This document shows, piece by piece, positions 50,111 to 61,400 of a DNA stretch of 64,000 nucleotides. Source of the stretch: Acridotheres tristis (lineage: Eukaryota; Chordata; Aves; Passeriformes; Sturnidae); NCBI GenBank assembly GCA_037013685.1, contig CM072886.1:61434933-61498932 (forward strand), written 5' to 3'. A program made the position numbers and the translations under genes. Position 1 is the stretch's first letter, and each line of letters opens with the position of its first letter. The notes beneath the pieces are model-generated. The model ran no database searches. It was not told where the DNA came from and saw nothing but the letters and a program-made list of their open reading frames with translations.

Positions 50111-50967
50111 GTTCAGCTAAAAAAGATATATTATTATCTACAATGCACATACTGCTATTAATATGCTATTAAAGGGAAGGGGGGAAAAAAATCACAACAT
50201 GTAACCCCATGACCTCGGAAAACTTCGGTAGCAAATTGCACTTAAAGAGCAGGCTTGGAGGGATTCTCCTTCATGTCCTCTGCCTCCAACTATCCTGAGT
50301 AGGCACCTAGCCCCTGCTCTAAAAATAAGCAAAAGCAATAGTGTCATTACTTAGGTATGCCTAACACCAGTTTTCCATGGAGGAATGCATCAGTTTGCTA
50401 AGGTAGCCAGGACTCCTCCTGTTGAGCGCTGACATGTCACATCAGTGGAGTTCTTGTTTACAGAACTGGCAGATTGTTAATGTGAAGGCAATTTCCTGCA
50501 TTACAACAAAATCCCATGATATATTTCAGTTGTTGAAAACCTGGAATGAAGCAACAGCTCTGTGATATGGAAATGCCACTGAAAGCTAAGTGGTAACTGG
50601 AACTAAATTTTATGAAGTAACTAAGCAAAAAAAGAAGGGGAAGAAAAAAAACCCACCAGCTCTCTGTATGAAATAAGGTCCCCTCTTGAACTACTCCTCA
50701 CTTCTATCCCAGATGGTGAAGAGTTTACAAGCCATGGTTTTGTTGTTCCTGGTTAAACTAAAGAATGGAAATTCACAGGACAGCTGTTCAGCTGCACCAG
50801 GTTAGAGTGAAACCTCAGAGAAACGTCTGGCTAAACGGGTTGTATGGCCTTTCAATGCATATAGTTTGTACTGTATATATGAATGCAAAAAAATAGGGAG
50901 GAATGTAGATTCTAAGTGGTACTGAGGTCACCTGGGACTTCTGACGGTGCTGTACAGCCACTTCCCC

Positions 50968-51030
50968 ACCTTGGGGAAGTCATCTCAGCTCTGAGTGCCA
51001 GCTTCCATTTGTAAGATGAGAATAGTGATA
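50968..51030 (+). mobile_element. MIR SINE fragment
   Basis: CCTTGGGGAAGTCATCTCAG, then CTCTGAGTGCCAGCTTCCAT, then TTGTAAGATGAGAATAGTGA follow the MIR core in order and spacing ('ccttgggcaagtcacttaacctctctgagcctcagtttcctcatctgtaaaatggggataata'). The copy is short and diverged, a fossil older than birds. It is immediately followed by a small direct repeat at 51033-51065. Confidence 0.7.
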
Positions 51031-51032
51031 TT

Positions 51033-51065
51033 TCTCTTTGGATTGGATATCATCTCTTTGGATTG
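51033..51065. repeat. Direct repeat, 13 bp at 20-bp period
   Basis: TCTCTTTGGATTG occurs exactly twice (51033-51045 and 51053-51065), separated by seven bases. It begins two bases beyond the MIR match. This is probably a small replication-slippage duplication. Confidence 0.85.
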
Positions 51066-54000
51066 CCTTAACATTTACACAGAGGCTCTAACACCCTACG
51101 CCCCCAGGGATCTGCCTGGAGCCTGGCCAAAACTAACCAAATCACTCTCCAGCCTTACAGACATTGCACTAGAGGCCGGGGGTGGCTGGAACTGTGCATG
51201 CTAGACTGCCTGGTCAGTGCTGTTCTCTGAACCACACAGCCACCTTGCAACCCTGGTTGGTTCAAGCAAGCCAAGCTGCCTGGCAACACCAGCTCCCCAT
51301 CCCTCCAGGTTCTTCCCAAATACTTCATTGCCAGAAACAGCAAAAGTTGCTTTGTAAGCTCAGAAAGGGAAACAAAACCGGGTCATTAAAATAATGCTCA
51401 GACTGATCCTGAAAATATCTGTATCTGGATGAGCCTTGGCACTGACACACAAAGAAGTAGAGCAGAATACTGGGAGTATCCTTCCGGAGTTCATGCTGCC
51501 TGGTGTGAGCCACTGAGTCTGATTTTGCATCATGCTCCCAGTTGAGGGCATAGGATCAAAAAAGATAAAAATGCACATGAACTGGACACTCAGCGTGCCC
51601 TGCCCATTCCTCTGGTCATGCCCATTCCTTTCCCTGACAAAGCTCACTGTGTTCTCTGCATCTGAGAGGCTCCACAGAGATGACTCAGATTCTCTTCCCA
51701 ATGGTGCCTCATGGTGTCTTAGCTCCTTCCTCTCCATCCATGCTATTCTATCTGTAAAAAAGCTAAGGCCCTGTGTTTATCACAGCACAGGGCAATTCAC
51801 CTGTAACTGCTTCTGACATCATCAGTTTTCCCTGTGTATACTTCCTTGTTCAAGCACCTGTTCAGGGCAGTGATAACAATGCCAGGCAGCTCCACTGTCC
51901 CTCTGCTGATCTCAGGGGTCTTCAATTGCCATGACCTTCCCTGCCATTTCAAAGTCAATGCCCCACGATCTCTGAGATTTTGGGTTGCTTCATCCCCACA
52001 CCCTGTATCTTCAAGTACGAGCCTACTGTTGCACCCTCACCTACTCAGGGTGAAAGAACTTCCTGCTTAAAACTCCTGCATTTCAGGCAGATCTTCTGCA
52101 ACAGAGCTGCCTTACTTCTGCTTCTGCCATAGCAAAAAGTGTGTTTTCCTGCTTGTTTCTAGCAATTCCTGATGTGATTTTATTCTATCTAATTTTTTCC
52201 CTAATTATTCTTTACTGATAATACTTCATCTGAAAATTGGTAAGTCAATGTACATCGTGGGAAAGAATATCATCTTGCAAATAATCAAGCTACTTCTTTG
52301 ACATTGGAAAGCCCCCTTTAGGTGTTTTTTAGAAAGGGTTTTTCCAAGTTTTCAAAGCAGGTATGAAGTCACTCCCACATCCCTAAGAGGAGGATTTAAA
52401 ATTGTCCTGAGGAGATTAGCATCTCAGCTCGTGTTTCAGACTTCTTATTAGGTTAAGTACATCTTCAAATGTGAGCTTCATTTTCCACACTAAACCCCTT
52501 TTTTCCCCTTACTCCCCAGGCCCTTGCCACCCCCATTTTTTTTTGTCCGGGGTGATCCTCAATGATATAGTATCTTTGTGGTTTCAGCAAACCCAAGAAA
52601 AGGCTTTCTTTTCTTATTCCAATCTACTTAAGATACACTGAAATAGAAAATGCTTTGTGCAAAAATGTCACACTGCCCTCCTCCAACCTCGGCAAAACAC
52701 ATCAACACTGAGGTGATTTTCTTACCAGTTTTCATCTCTTTCTACAGAAATTTGCTAGCAAAACAAAGGCTGCTTCAGCAGCCTGGAATGAGGACTTCAT
52801 AGGTTTTGTTTGAAGCACTAATACTGAAGTGTGATTTCTTTTTTTCTAACAGTAGCTCAATAGCTCGAATTGAGGGTACAAGTACCTATTTGAGGATGAA
52901 GCATGGTGAGAGTGAGTCATTTAGCATCTTGGAGTTTCATAGGGGTCAATATGACCAAGACAAAACCCTAAAACACAGATCAGTTTTCAAGAACGTTTCA
53001 TAGTCTACTGAAAAATGACACATTAGTTGGAGCCATGAGAATCTATACCAACGTCAGGAATGCTTCTCAGAAGTCTCTTTGGGAGACAAACAGAACCATT
53101 ACTGGTACTGGCAATCATGCTTGTGCAATAATGTTGTAACACAGCACCTGTCTGCGTTTCCACATCCAGCTGAGCCAGGCTAGGGATTTTCCATCACCAG
53201 GAGAGAGATCCCACTCCTCTCTGCCCCAGCTCTCTGATCAGCTTTAGCCCCCAGCAGAGACCTCAGTGTGTGGAGCTCACTGCCCCGCTGAAGACCACCT
53301 TGTTCTGGTAGATCAACTCACAGAGGTGCCTTGGCTGGTGCAAGGTCAGAGAGGGGCCATGCTGCCAGGACATGGAAGCAGAGGGGTGCTGATATTTACC
53401 TATCCACAGCATCCAGCCTCTGGGCATTACATTTGAGGGCTTCACTCTCTCTCTTACACTGGAAGAGAGGCAAATTTTCAGCCATGTGCTGTACCTGTAG
53501 TTTTTCCCAGAGATGGAGCAAAGGGAGAAGAGAAAGAGGGATGCATTAATGAAGAAAGAAAGCTTTTGAAAGCTTTTTTACAATCTCTGGGAAGAGACCT
53601 TGCTTCCACCTAGATTTATTGGTTTTGAATTTGGGGCTGTTGCTGCTGTCACGTTTGGTTTTATTTGCTAGAGCAACACTTTAAAAGCCCAGAGTCGTAC
53701 AGATTCAGCAGAGGTCAAACAAATTGTTTGCATTTTTGCTATAAAAGGGGCGTGAGGGAGAGTGAGACAGATGGTAAATTGGCTGCTAGGAAGCAGAGCT
53801 TGAACTTTTTCAATCATGTCTCCCTCTTAACTCACAGCTGGCAAAACTCTCAGTTCTGTGGCAGGTCTTTCACTGGGCAGATCAATCCAGCAGCACAGAA
53901 AACAAAACTCACCAGGAGCCACATAGGGTGAGAAATTATTTCCTAATAAAACTACAAAGCCCAGAACAATAACTGGGCAACACTGACATGTATTGTTGGC

Positions 54001-55119
54001 CTTTATCACAATCTCTTTATAAGCCTGGGTTAAGAACAGAGATGCAGTTGTCCTTTGATGTCCTCATTCAAAGGACTTTACACCCGCTTCCACCAGTGAT
54101 AAGCTGGAGAAGGGGGAGAGGAGAGGCTGAAACACAACAGAAAAGGCTTGGCAAATAAATAATTTGCTATACTTCTGTATTTCTGGAGACACTGCCATAA
54201 AAGATACAGTCACAGAAATCACAAGTCGGATGCCACTCAAGCAGAGCTGCTTATGCCTGCTGTAGCTGCTTCAGAGCCAAGAGCTTCTTGAAACTCACTT
54301 GCAGTTCAACAAGGGAAATGGAGAGGTAAACTCAGCCTTGTCTGTGGGCATCAGGGTTAACTCCACTCAGAGCCTCCCTAGAACTGACTTTTTCCTTGTG
54401 TTACACCAGCATACAACTGGGGCTTCCCAAATCCTTGCTGGTGATTCCTTGGCTCCTCATGCCCAGCCTTTCACATTGAGCTGTGGGAGCTCACCTGTCC
54501 ACAAACACAGCACTAGCACTCTCACACCACTGAACACTTGCAAGACATGGTCAGAAGCATCTTAGGGACAACGTCTGAGAAAATCTCTAGTTTTTCTCTA
54601 CGGTGACCCCAAACTTCTGGGGGTTGTATGAACAAGAAGAGCATGGAAATCTGTCCCCACCAGATTTAGAGTGGGACACGGCTTATCACTGTGCTTTCTT
54701 CTTGCTCTGTCCCCCTGTTATGAGGCAGCGACTTTTGGCAGAGGTGCTAGAGGAGATAATGTTCTAAGCAGTTAAGTCTACCAAAGATCCTCAGTCAGAG
54801 CCCTAAATTCCATTTTCAGAAGCAATGTAAACACTTAAGAGCCAAGAACCAGATGCTCTTGAAAATTCTGCTTCACATAATGCACTGCAAAAACCTAGCA
54901 AATGCAATATGATACACCAAAAGTAACCCCTGATATGGAGTTTGCTGCTGCAGAATTAAAAGAAATTCCAGCTTGGCTCCTGCTCTTGTTCACACCACGC
55001 TAACTCCACACAATAGGGCATTCAGCTGCATTTAGATCATAGGGACTTTTTTAGGTAACAAATTAGCTGCCACAATCTGAAGAGTCAAATAATCGGTCTG
55101 ATCCCAGATATTACCACTG
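51066..55119. other. Noncoding stretch, no gene seen
   Basis: No recognised gene; the longest frame is 125 codons (minus 51360-51737), overlapped by a plus-strand frame at 51532-51816. An 18-bp near-duplication (TGCCCATTCCT at 51601 and again at 51619) is the only local repeat noted. A T-run lies near 52537-52544. Confidence 0.5.
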
Positions 55120-55223
55120 TCATTTTATTCCAGACACAAAGAGAGCATACAACTTAGCAAAGGTCAGATGTGAAGTACTTGCCAGACCTAAAAATTGAAT
55201 CCATATGTCCCAAGCTCTAACCC
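55120..55223 (-). mobile_element. MIR-like SINE remnant, antisense (probable)
   Basis: On the plus strand, TCATTTTATTCCAGACACAA, then AAGAGAGCATACAACTTAGC, then AAAGGTCAGATG, then GAATCCATATGTCCCAAGCT follow the reverse complement of a MIR-type element. That family reads 'cattttacagatgagg... agaggttaagtaacttgcccaaggtcac... attgaacccaggtc'. Block order and spacing agree, but identity is modest. It could be another old SINE. Confidence 0.5.
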
Positions 55224-58200
55224 TTCAGAGTGAGCCCACCTCTCCTCAGGGAGGATGTTGGCCACAAAGATGTGGTCACAGTGTGTGAAGATGCTTCACA
55301 TTTATTACCACGTCATGGTTGAAACCTGGTTTTCAAAACTGTTCGTAAATAAGGTCAAGTTTCCCAACAACACAGGCCGACCAAACAGATGTCACAGTTG
55401 CTTAAGTGTTTTCAGCATGTCTAGACACCACGTGGTGATTAACACCAGCGGACCATGCTTCCATATGTGCTAGGAAGAGCAGAGCTCAAGATGTGATAGA
55501 TGTACAGTGGAAGAATTCTAGAAAATGCACATGAAGCTAGAGAGAGAACCAAGGGCTTTCTCATATCCTGCAAATAACTGTCTGAGCCTCAGCAGCACCC
55601 AATTAAGAAAACAATTAAGTCTGAGATAGTCACCAACCACAACTCCTTTGTCAGAGTCATTGTGAGGTGCTGCCAAAACATTAGCCTCCCTTGATTTCAA
55701 GCACAGCCTGGCAAATGGCAAAAAGACGATTCCCAAGAGCAGCCACAGCAAGCACTCCAGCTTCTGCAGGATTTGGAGCACAATAGTTTGGAAATTGCGT
55801 TAAAGCCAAGAATGAGGGTTGCGAGCTAAAGCAGTAAAATGTTATACTTCCTAAACAACAGGCAGGAAGAGGAAACTGTGGATCCTGGAGGAGCTGTCAG
55901 AGGCAAAGAATGTGCTATCTAGTACTTCTGCTGCAGCAAGCCCTGCTGAGACCCTGCTGGGAACAGCGTGGTTCCCCCTGAAAGCCGGGTACTTCATGCC
56001 AGCACTGACAGATATGGCATCAGTTCTGCTTATCCCACGCTCTCCTGCTCCAAGCAGCATCTTGCTCTTGAAAGTCAGTCTCCCTCTTCAGTCAGCCATG
56101 AGTCTCACATGGTCAGACATGCACTGCAGATAGTGTTAGCTTTATGATTAGAGCTGTCTGCTGCGAGACACATTTTAAAATTCATGACCTTTCCCATCAG
56201 GGTTCAAAACCGAACTGGCCTGAAGATGAAAGACTGGCTTAGACTCCTGCTGTAAGCTGCTTCCCTTCTTTCCTCCCCCCAGTATTTCTCCTTCAGCATT
56301 TACTTCCAATTATTTTGCAGACTGTCATCCACTAACTGTGGGTTTAAAAATTGCTAATGAATTGAGATAAATTAAAGTTCATCAGTATCTGAACCAAGCA
56401 TGTGTTTCAACTTTACAGTCATGCCTGACTATCAAATGTATCTTCTTTTGTCAGGTAGAAGATGCTCTAGGAAGGCTGCAGCTGGCCAAAAGAGATAGAG
56501 CCGAGTTTTGAAGGAAGAAAAACAAGGAGGAGAATGCTTATGTTGCCTGTGAAAGAGGTATTTGCAGAGGGATTGGCCGTAATACCAATAAGATGAAGCA
56601 AGGGGTGGAGGAGGGGATGAAGAGAGGAGGAAATGCAAAACCAACCACAGCACACGCATTGGCACTTGCAGAGTCCTGGAGACTTTGCCAATGGAAATTA
56701 GAGAGGAATGTGTTTGCTCCTTACCACAATTAGAAGCAACCAAACTGAAAAAAAAATACTCCTCTCAGTGGGATTGTTGTCATGAATTGTATTTTACCAC
56801 TCTAACACACTCCCACTGCTGGCTTTTTCTCAAGGAAAATCCATGAGAATAAGAATGCATTTTCATAATTTACACTCTGAAAAACCAGGATGTTTCTGCC
56901 AGTTCCCAGCAACTGCATGAATCGTGTTTCCTAGTCGGGCTGGCCAGAAAACAGCAATTCATTTCGCGAGGCACTTGGGGACTGAAAACAAGGCCTTCTG
57001 AACACAAAAAGGGGATTCTCACTAAATCTAAACCACGTGGGACCACTCATCGCCAACCACCCAGCAGGGAAATGGCTGCACACGCCCGCCAGCCTTTGCA
57101 GAGCTCGCCAGGGCACGTGGTCCAGCAACGAGGATGCCCTGAGCCATGGGGAAGCTGCACACTCCCTGGACAGCGCTGCTGCTTGCATATTGCTCCTCTC
57201 CTTCATTGTCACCTCAGCCCTGGAAAAAGACCCCAGCCACTGCTGGGATGCCACTTGCCAGCCACCGTCATGTGCCTTCCCAGTGCTGCCGCTCCTCTCC
57301 CTTCCCCTCTCACCATTTGCAGGCAGTGCCACACAATAGCCTGGACCCACCCCAGGCACAGCTTCTCCAGCTGACCCCTTCTTGGCCAAAGAACATGTCC
57401 ATGCCTGTCACCTCTTCCTAGGACTACATTCACTGCAGCAGGGTAGGGGCAGTCACAAACGTGGTGCCCTCAGGGCCCCTGAAGTAGCCACTGTTGAGAT
57501 GATGCAGTGTAGAGCCAAGCACAGCCCACACTACCAGCAGATGAAGGGTGAAACTGTAGTAAATAGCACTTCCACTGGATATACCCATTGCATGAAAGTC
57601 ATTACACATGCACCTATCATCAGCTTCACCCTCTTCTTTGCTGATGATGAAGCAAATCTTTACAGCCAGCCTCCATTACCCTTCTTAAAGGTAGCAGTGG
57701 CACCACCCGTGGGTGTGTCCACACAGCCTAGCAAGACGCTTGGCCACCTAAGTTCTCCATCAGTACAGTGTGGGGGAACAGCAGAGAAATGCCTCCATGC
57801 TGGCACTGGACCCATAGAGATTAGAAAAGCCATTGTGCTGCTAAGTAATATGGCAAGAAACCATGGATAGTCACCCCCATGAGAACCCAGGCAGCCAAAA
57901 AGTGCCTGGTGCCTGACTTGCATGCTGCTTAGTTGCTCCAAATGCTACAAAGCCTCACACATGCGTCTCTTGGCTTTGGTCACTGGTATTTGCAGATCCT
58001 GACAGCCTTGGAGGATAACCAACATCTTTTCAGCCCTGGGACTAATAGTTCTTCTTCCCTCTCATCCTTTAAAGCCCAGCCTTCATGATTTACACTGGTT
58101 TCCAGCCCTCCAGAGTGGCCAATAGGGCATGCCTGGAGGTTGGGAAGTGCAGGGCTTCCGTACAAAACTGAGGAGAGCAAGCCTTTAAGCACAGCTCATC

Positions 58201-58388
58201 TAGTGAAAGTGAACAGGCATCATTAGTCCCTCTTCCCCCCAGGAAAGGGCAAGTTCTGCCAGTTGGTGCCAAGGGTGGCACTACTAATGTATAACCTCAA
58301 AAAAGACACAACTGAAAAAGGCAGAGGCTATTTGTGAAGACCTGTGTCTCTCTAGTTCAGAACAAGGAAAGGCTGGCAGCATTGCAGA
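55224..58388. other. Noncoding stretch with GC-richer, stop-poor patch
   Basis: From about 56930 to 57480 the DNA is GC-richer and frames overlap on both strands (minus 56931-57389, 152 codons; plus 57037-57339, 57072-57374 and 57146-57421). A plus-strand frame of 162 codons follows at 57382-57870. None has a recognisable domain or signal peptide. CpG is not clearly enriched, so this looks compositional, not an island. No gene is called. Confidence 0.5.
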
Positions 58389-58413
58389 TCATTGTGCAGC
58401 ATCTGCACAATGA
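58389..58413. repeat. Inverted repeat, 11-bp stem, 3-base loop
   Basis: TCATTGTGCAG (58389-58399), loop CAT and CTGCACAATGA (58403-58413) are exact reverse complements. The flanks do not extend the stem (the next pair is A against G), so it does not look like a microRNA precursor. The arm contains a C/EBP-like half (ATTGTGCA), so each side could be read as a related binding site. Confidence 0.85.
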
Positions 58414-61400
58414 GAGATTGATTCATGTCAAACCAGGCCACGTGGAAGCCATTTCTTTATCTCAGCTGAGCAAGAGTCCCCTTGCTATTACTCTGCATAA
58501 TGCAGAATGAACGTACGGACACAGGGGCAGTGACTGATGCCACAACATGCAGGAAGCTTACTCTCCTGGGAAACATGGAAGGTAAGCGGTGTAGATTCAC
58601 TTTGCTGAGTGGAAGTTCAAATTTATCACCCTTGATGTCTTGCCAGGAGTCCGTGTTTGATTGATGAACACCCTCCCAGGGATGGGTAGAGGATGGAGAT
58701 GAAGGTCTCCCTTTGTTCTTTTAATGAACAATGATTAGAGTTATAAACAGCGCCTGGTTTTGCTTTCTCAAGCTTCCCACAACATAGTTATAGGTGGTAT
58801 AGAGAGAAAGACCTAAGCTTCCCAGGATGAGGATCAGGGTGGACCACAGACCAAGGGAGCAGTGCACAGAGCTGTGTATCAAGAGAAAAAAAGGAGAAAC
58901 TGTGATATAAGCCACTGCCAGTCTGTTTGACCCTTGGATCCACACATCTGCAAAAGCCAGGGCAAACTGGGGACATGACAAATGACAGATTAAGGGGCAC
59001 ACTGTGCCTGATTGCTGGTGCTCCTTAAAACTGGCAATAAAGCCTCTCAATCCCCAAATAAGATGCAACTGAAATAGGCAACGATAGCTTGCATTGATGT
59101 GTGACCCTGACCCTTCAATGTGTGACGGGTAGCAAAGAAACACCCACAAACCAGGCTCCTTCAGTTCCCAAGGCTTCTTTTCAAGTGGCTGTTAAAAGGA
59201 GGCAAAAAGAGTCTGGATCCCAGGAACAGTGGGAATTCTCCTCTGTTCCTCAGAGCCTCTTGCAGTCCTTGAAGGCTGGGAAAAAGAAAAAATCATCCCT
59301 TAGATGAAGGGAATATCCAATTTCTGTCCTGTAAAACACATCCTCTAAAGCAGCACAATGTTCCCATTTTGAGACATCCAGTTTCTGGCACTGCTGTGGC
59401 CCAGCATTGTCCATTATTATTTTTGGCTTTCCTACTGGTCTACCACAGAGTATGTGTTGTGACTACAGACACCTGCTTTTTCTATACAGTGCTGTCTGGC
59501 AGAGGACAACGTGCTTAGTTTTCCAGCTAGTACTACTTTAAAAGTATTCCTTACCTTAGTAAGCCCAAGATCTATCCAAATGATGCTGCTGCAAAGGATA
59601 CCTAGAAAAAAGCGTTTTCCTGTGTTCCTCAAGAATGACTTTGAATTGAAACTTTACCATGGCCCTAGTTTGGCCTGGGATAATTGAGTTGTTTTGTATC
59701 AACATAGCCAACATCCAAAAAGGAGGTTCCTGACAGAGTGACTCCTCAGAAAGGGGATTTTCCTTTAGGATCCAACTAAAGAGAAGGTAAATATAGGCAG
59801 AGCCCAGCCTGAACTCCTGGTAGCAAGCCTACAAAAATCCAAGCCCAGAAGTCACCCAAGGGAATGGCAAAGGTCGTAATCTCACATCTACTGATGAAAG
59901 AAATAAACATCTGACATCCATGAACTTGGAGCACAAATCTCAGAAAAGGAACAAGAAAGGATAAAAAATGCAAGGGCTGGACTATGTGAAATTCAACAAG
60001 ACATGCCAATCAGCCAGTGAGGAATACAATACTAAATCTCTATTGTGACTATAGTTGATATTCAGTTACCCTCAGAACATTTTTAAACAAATTTCACACA
60101 ATATCACCAAGATACTTCTCTCTTATTGCTGAGGTGTTTCTAATGTGATCCTACGTATCTTACCAGTGGTTTTATCCTAGCAGGAAATGCACATATTATT
60201 CCAGGTTTTTTTGATAATCGATACACAGGTTTGCACTCCTGCCTTGAATTGAATAGAGGACACGTGATGACATACCCTCATTCAGTATTGATGTGAAAGT
60301 GAAATACTGGAAATACACTAGTTAAAAAAAAGTTAAAAAAAAAAAAAACACGAAACGGCTCTACTACTAACTTGGACAGGTAAAATGACCGGCTTGTATT
60401 AGAAAACACAAAAAGAAGTTTACACCAAAATCACTATTTAATCGCTATTTGCATCCACTTCCATCTGGGCTGGGCGTGGTTCTAAGAATCTGAAGATTTT
60501 TCCAATGCAAGTAAAAAAGAGAAGCTTTCTATGACTTAATCTCACACGTCCTTAACCCACTTGCTTTCATGCTGCTATACTAGCAGATAATTCTCTTTTA
60601 AAAGGAAAAAAAAAAATCAAGTCACTAAATGGAGAACAAAGATGACACTGTATAGAGGTTTGAAAATAACCTAAAGAAATTCTGAACTCTAGAAGAGAAC
60701 TCTATTGTCTGTTAACTCCACAGGGCAGTTTAAAAGTTCAACAAAGAAATTTGTATCATTCTTTCACAGAATTTAGAGCAATTTTCATAGCCCCTATTTA
60801 ATTACCATACGTCCCCACTGGTTTCTTCTTCATTATATTCAATAAACAATTTTCAGATGGGTTACCAGTATTTCATTGCCCTTTCATAAAATAGCAAATT
60901 GATTGTAAATTACATCTGGTTCCCCATCGTGGATACTTGATTTACTAGAATTCACAGCACAAAACACCATTACCAAGGAAATTGTTGAATTTGGTCTGAA
61001 AGAAATCAAATGAGGCACAAAATACGGAAGCTCTGAGAAGAAAAACATGTTATACCTCTGTGCATGCCAAAGCACACTGACCTGACAACCACTGGACAAA
61101 TTTCTTCTTCTCCCATGCAGATGGGATGCACCAGATGCCTTGTGTATCTTGTTCCCTGTCACTTGAAACAACAACTGCAGGAGCAGCTTTCTGATGCTCT
61201 TTGGTTAGAAGTCTTTGACCTAAACCCAAAAAGATCACTCCTAAAACCCAAGGACCATCCCATCATGCTCAGCTCCTCAGCAGGAAGCTTTTCTGCTCTG
61301 GAGCCAACTGGAGTGCCAGTCAACACTAACTGGGGAGGCTGGTGCAGGCACATCCATTGTGAAGCAAATGAAGGTGAAGATTTACATCAAATAGCAAAAT

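Noticed and set aside
56931..57870. Cluster of frames up to 162 codons on both strands as possible exons
   Set aside because: They overlap in several phases, have no known domain, and follow the GC-rich, stop-poor composition.
58389..58413. microRNA precursor
   Set aside because: The stem is 11 bp with a 3-base loop and does not extend into the flanks.
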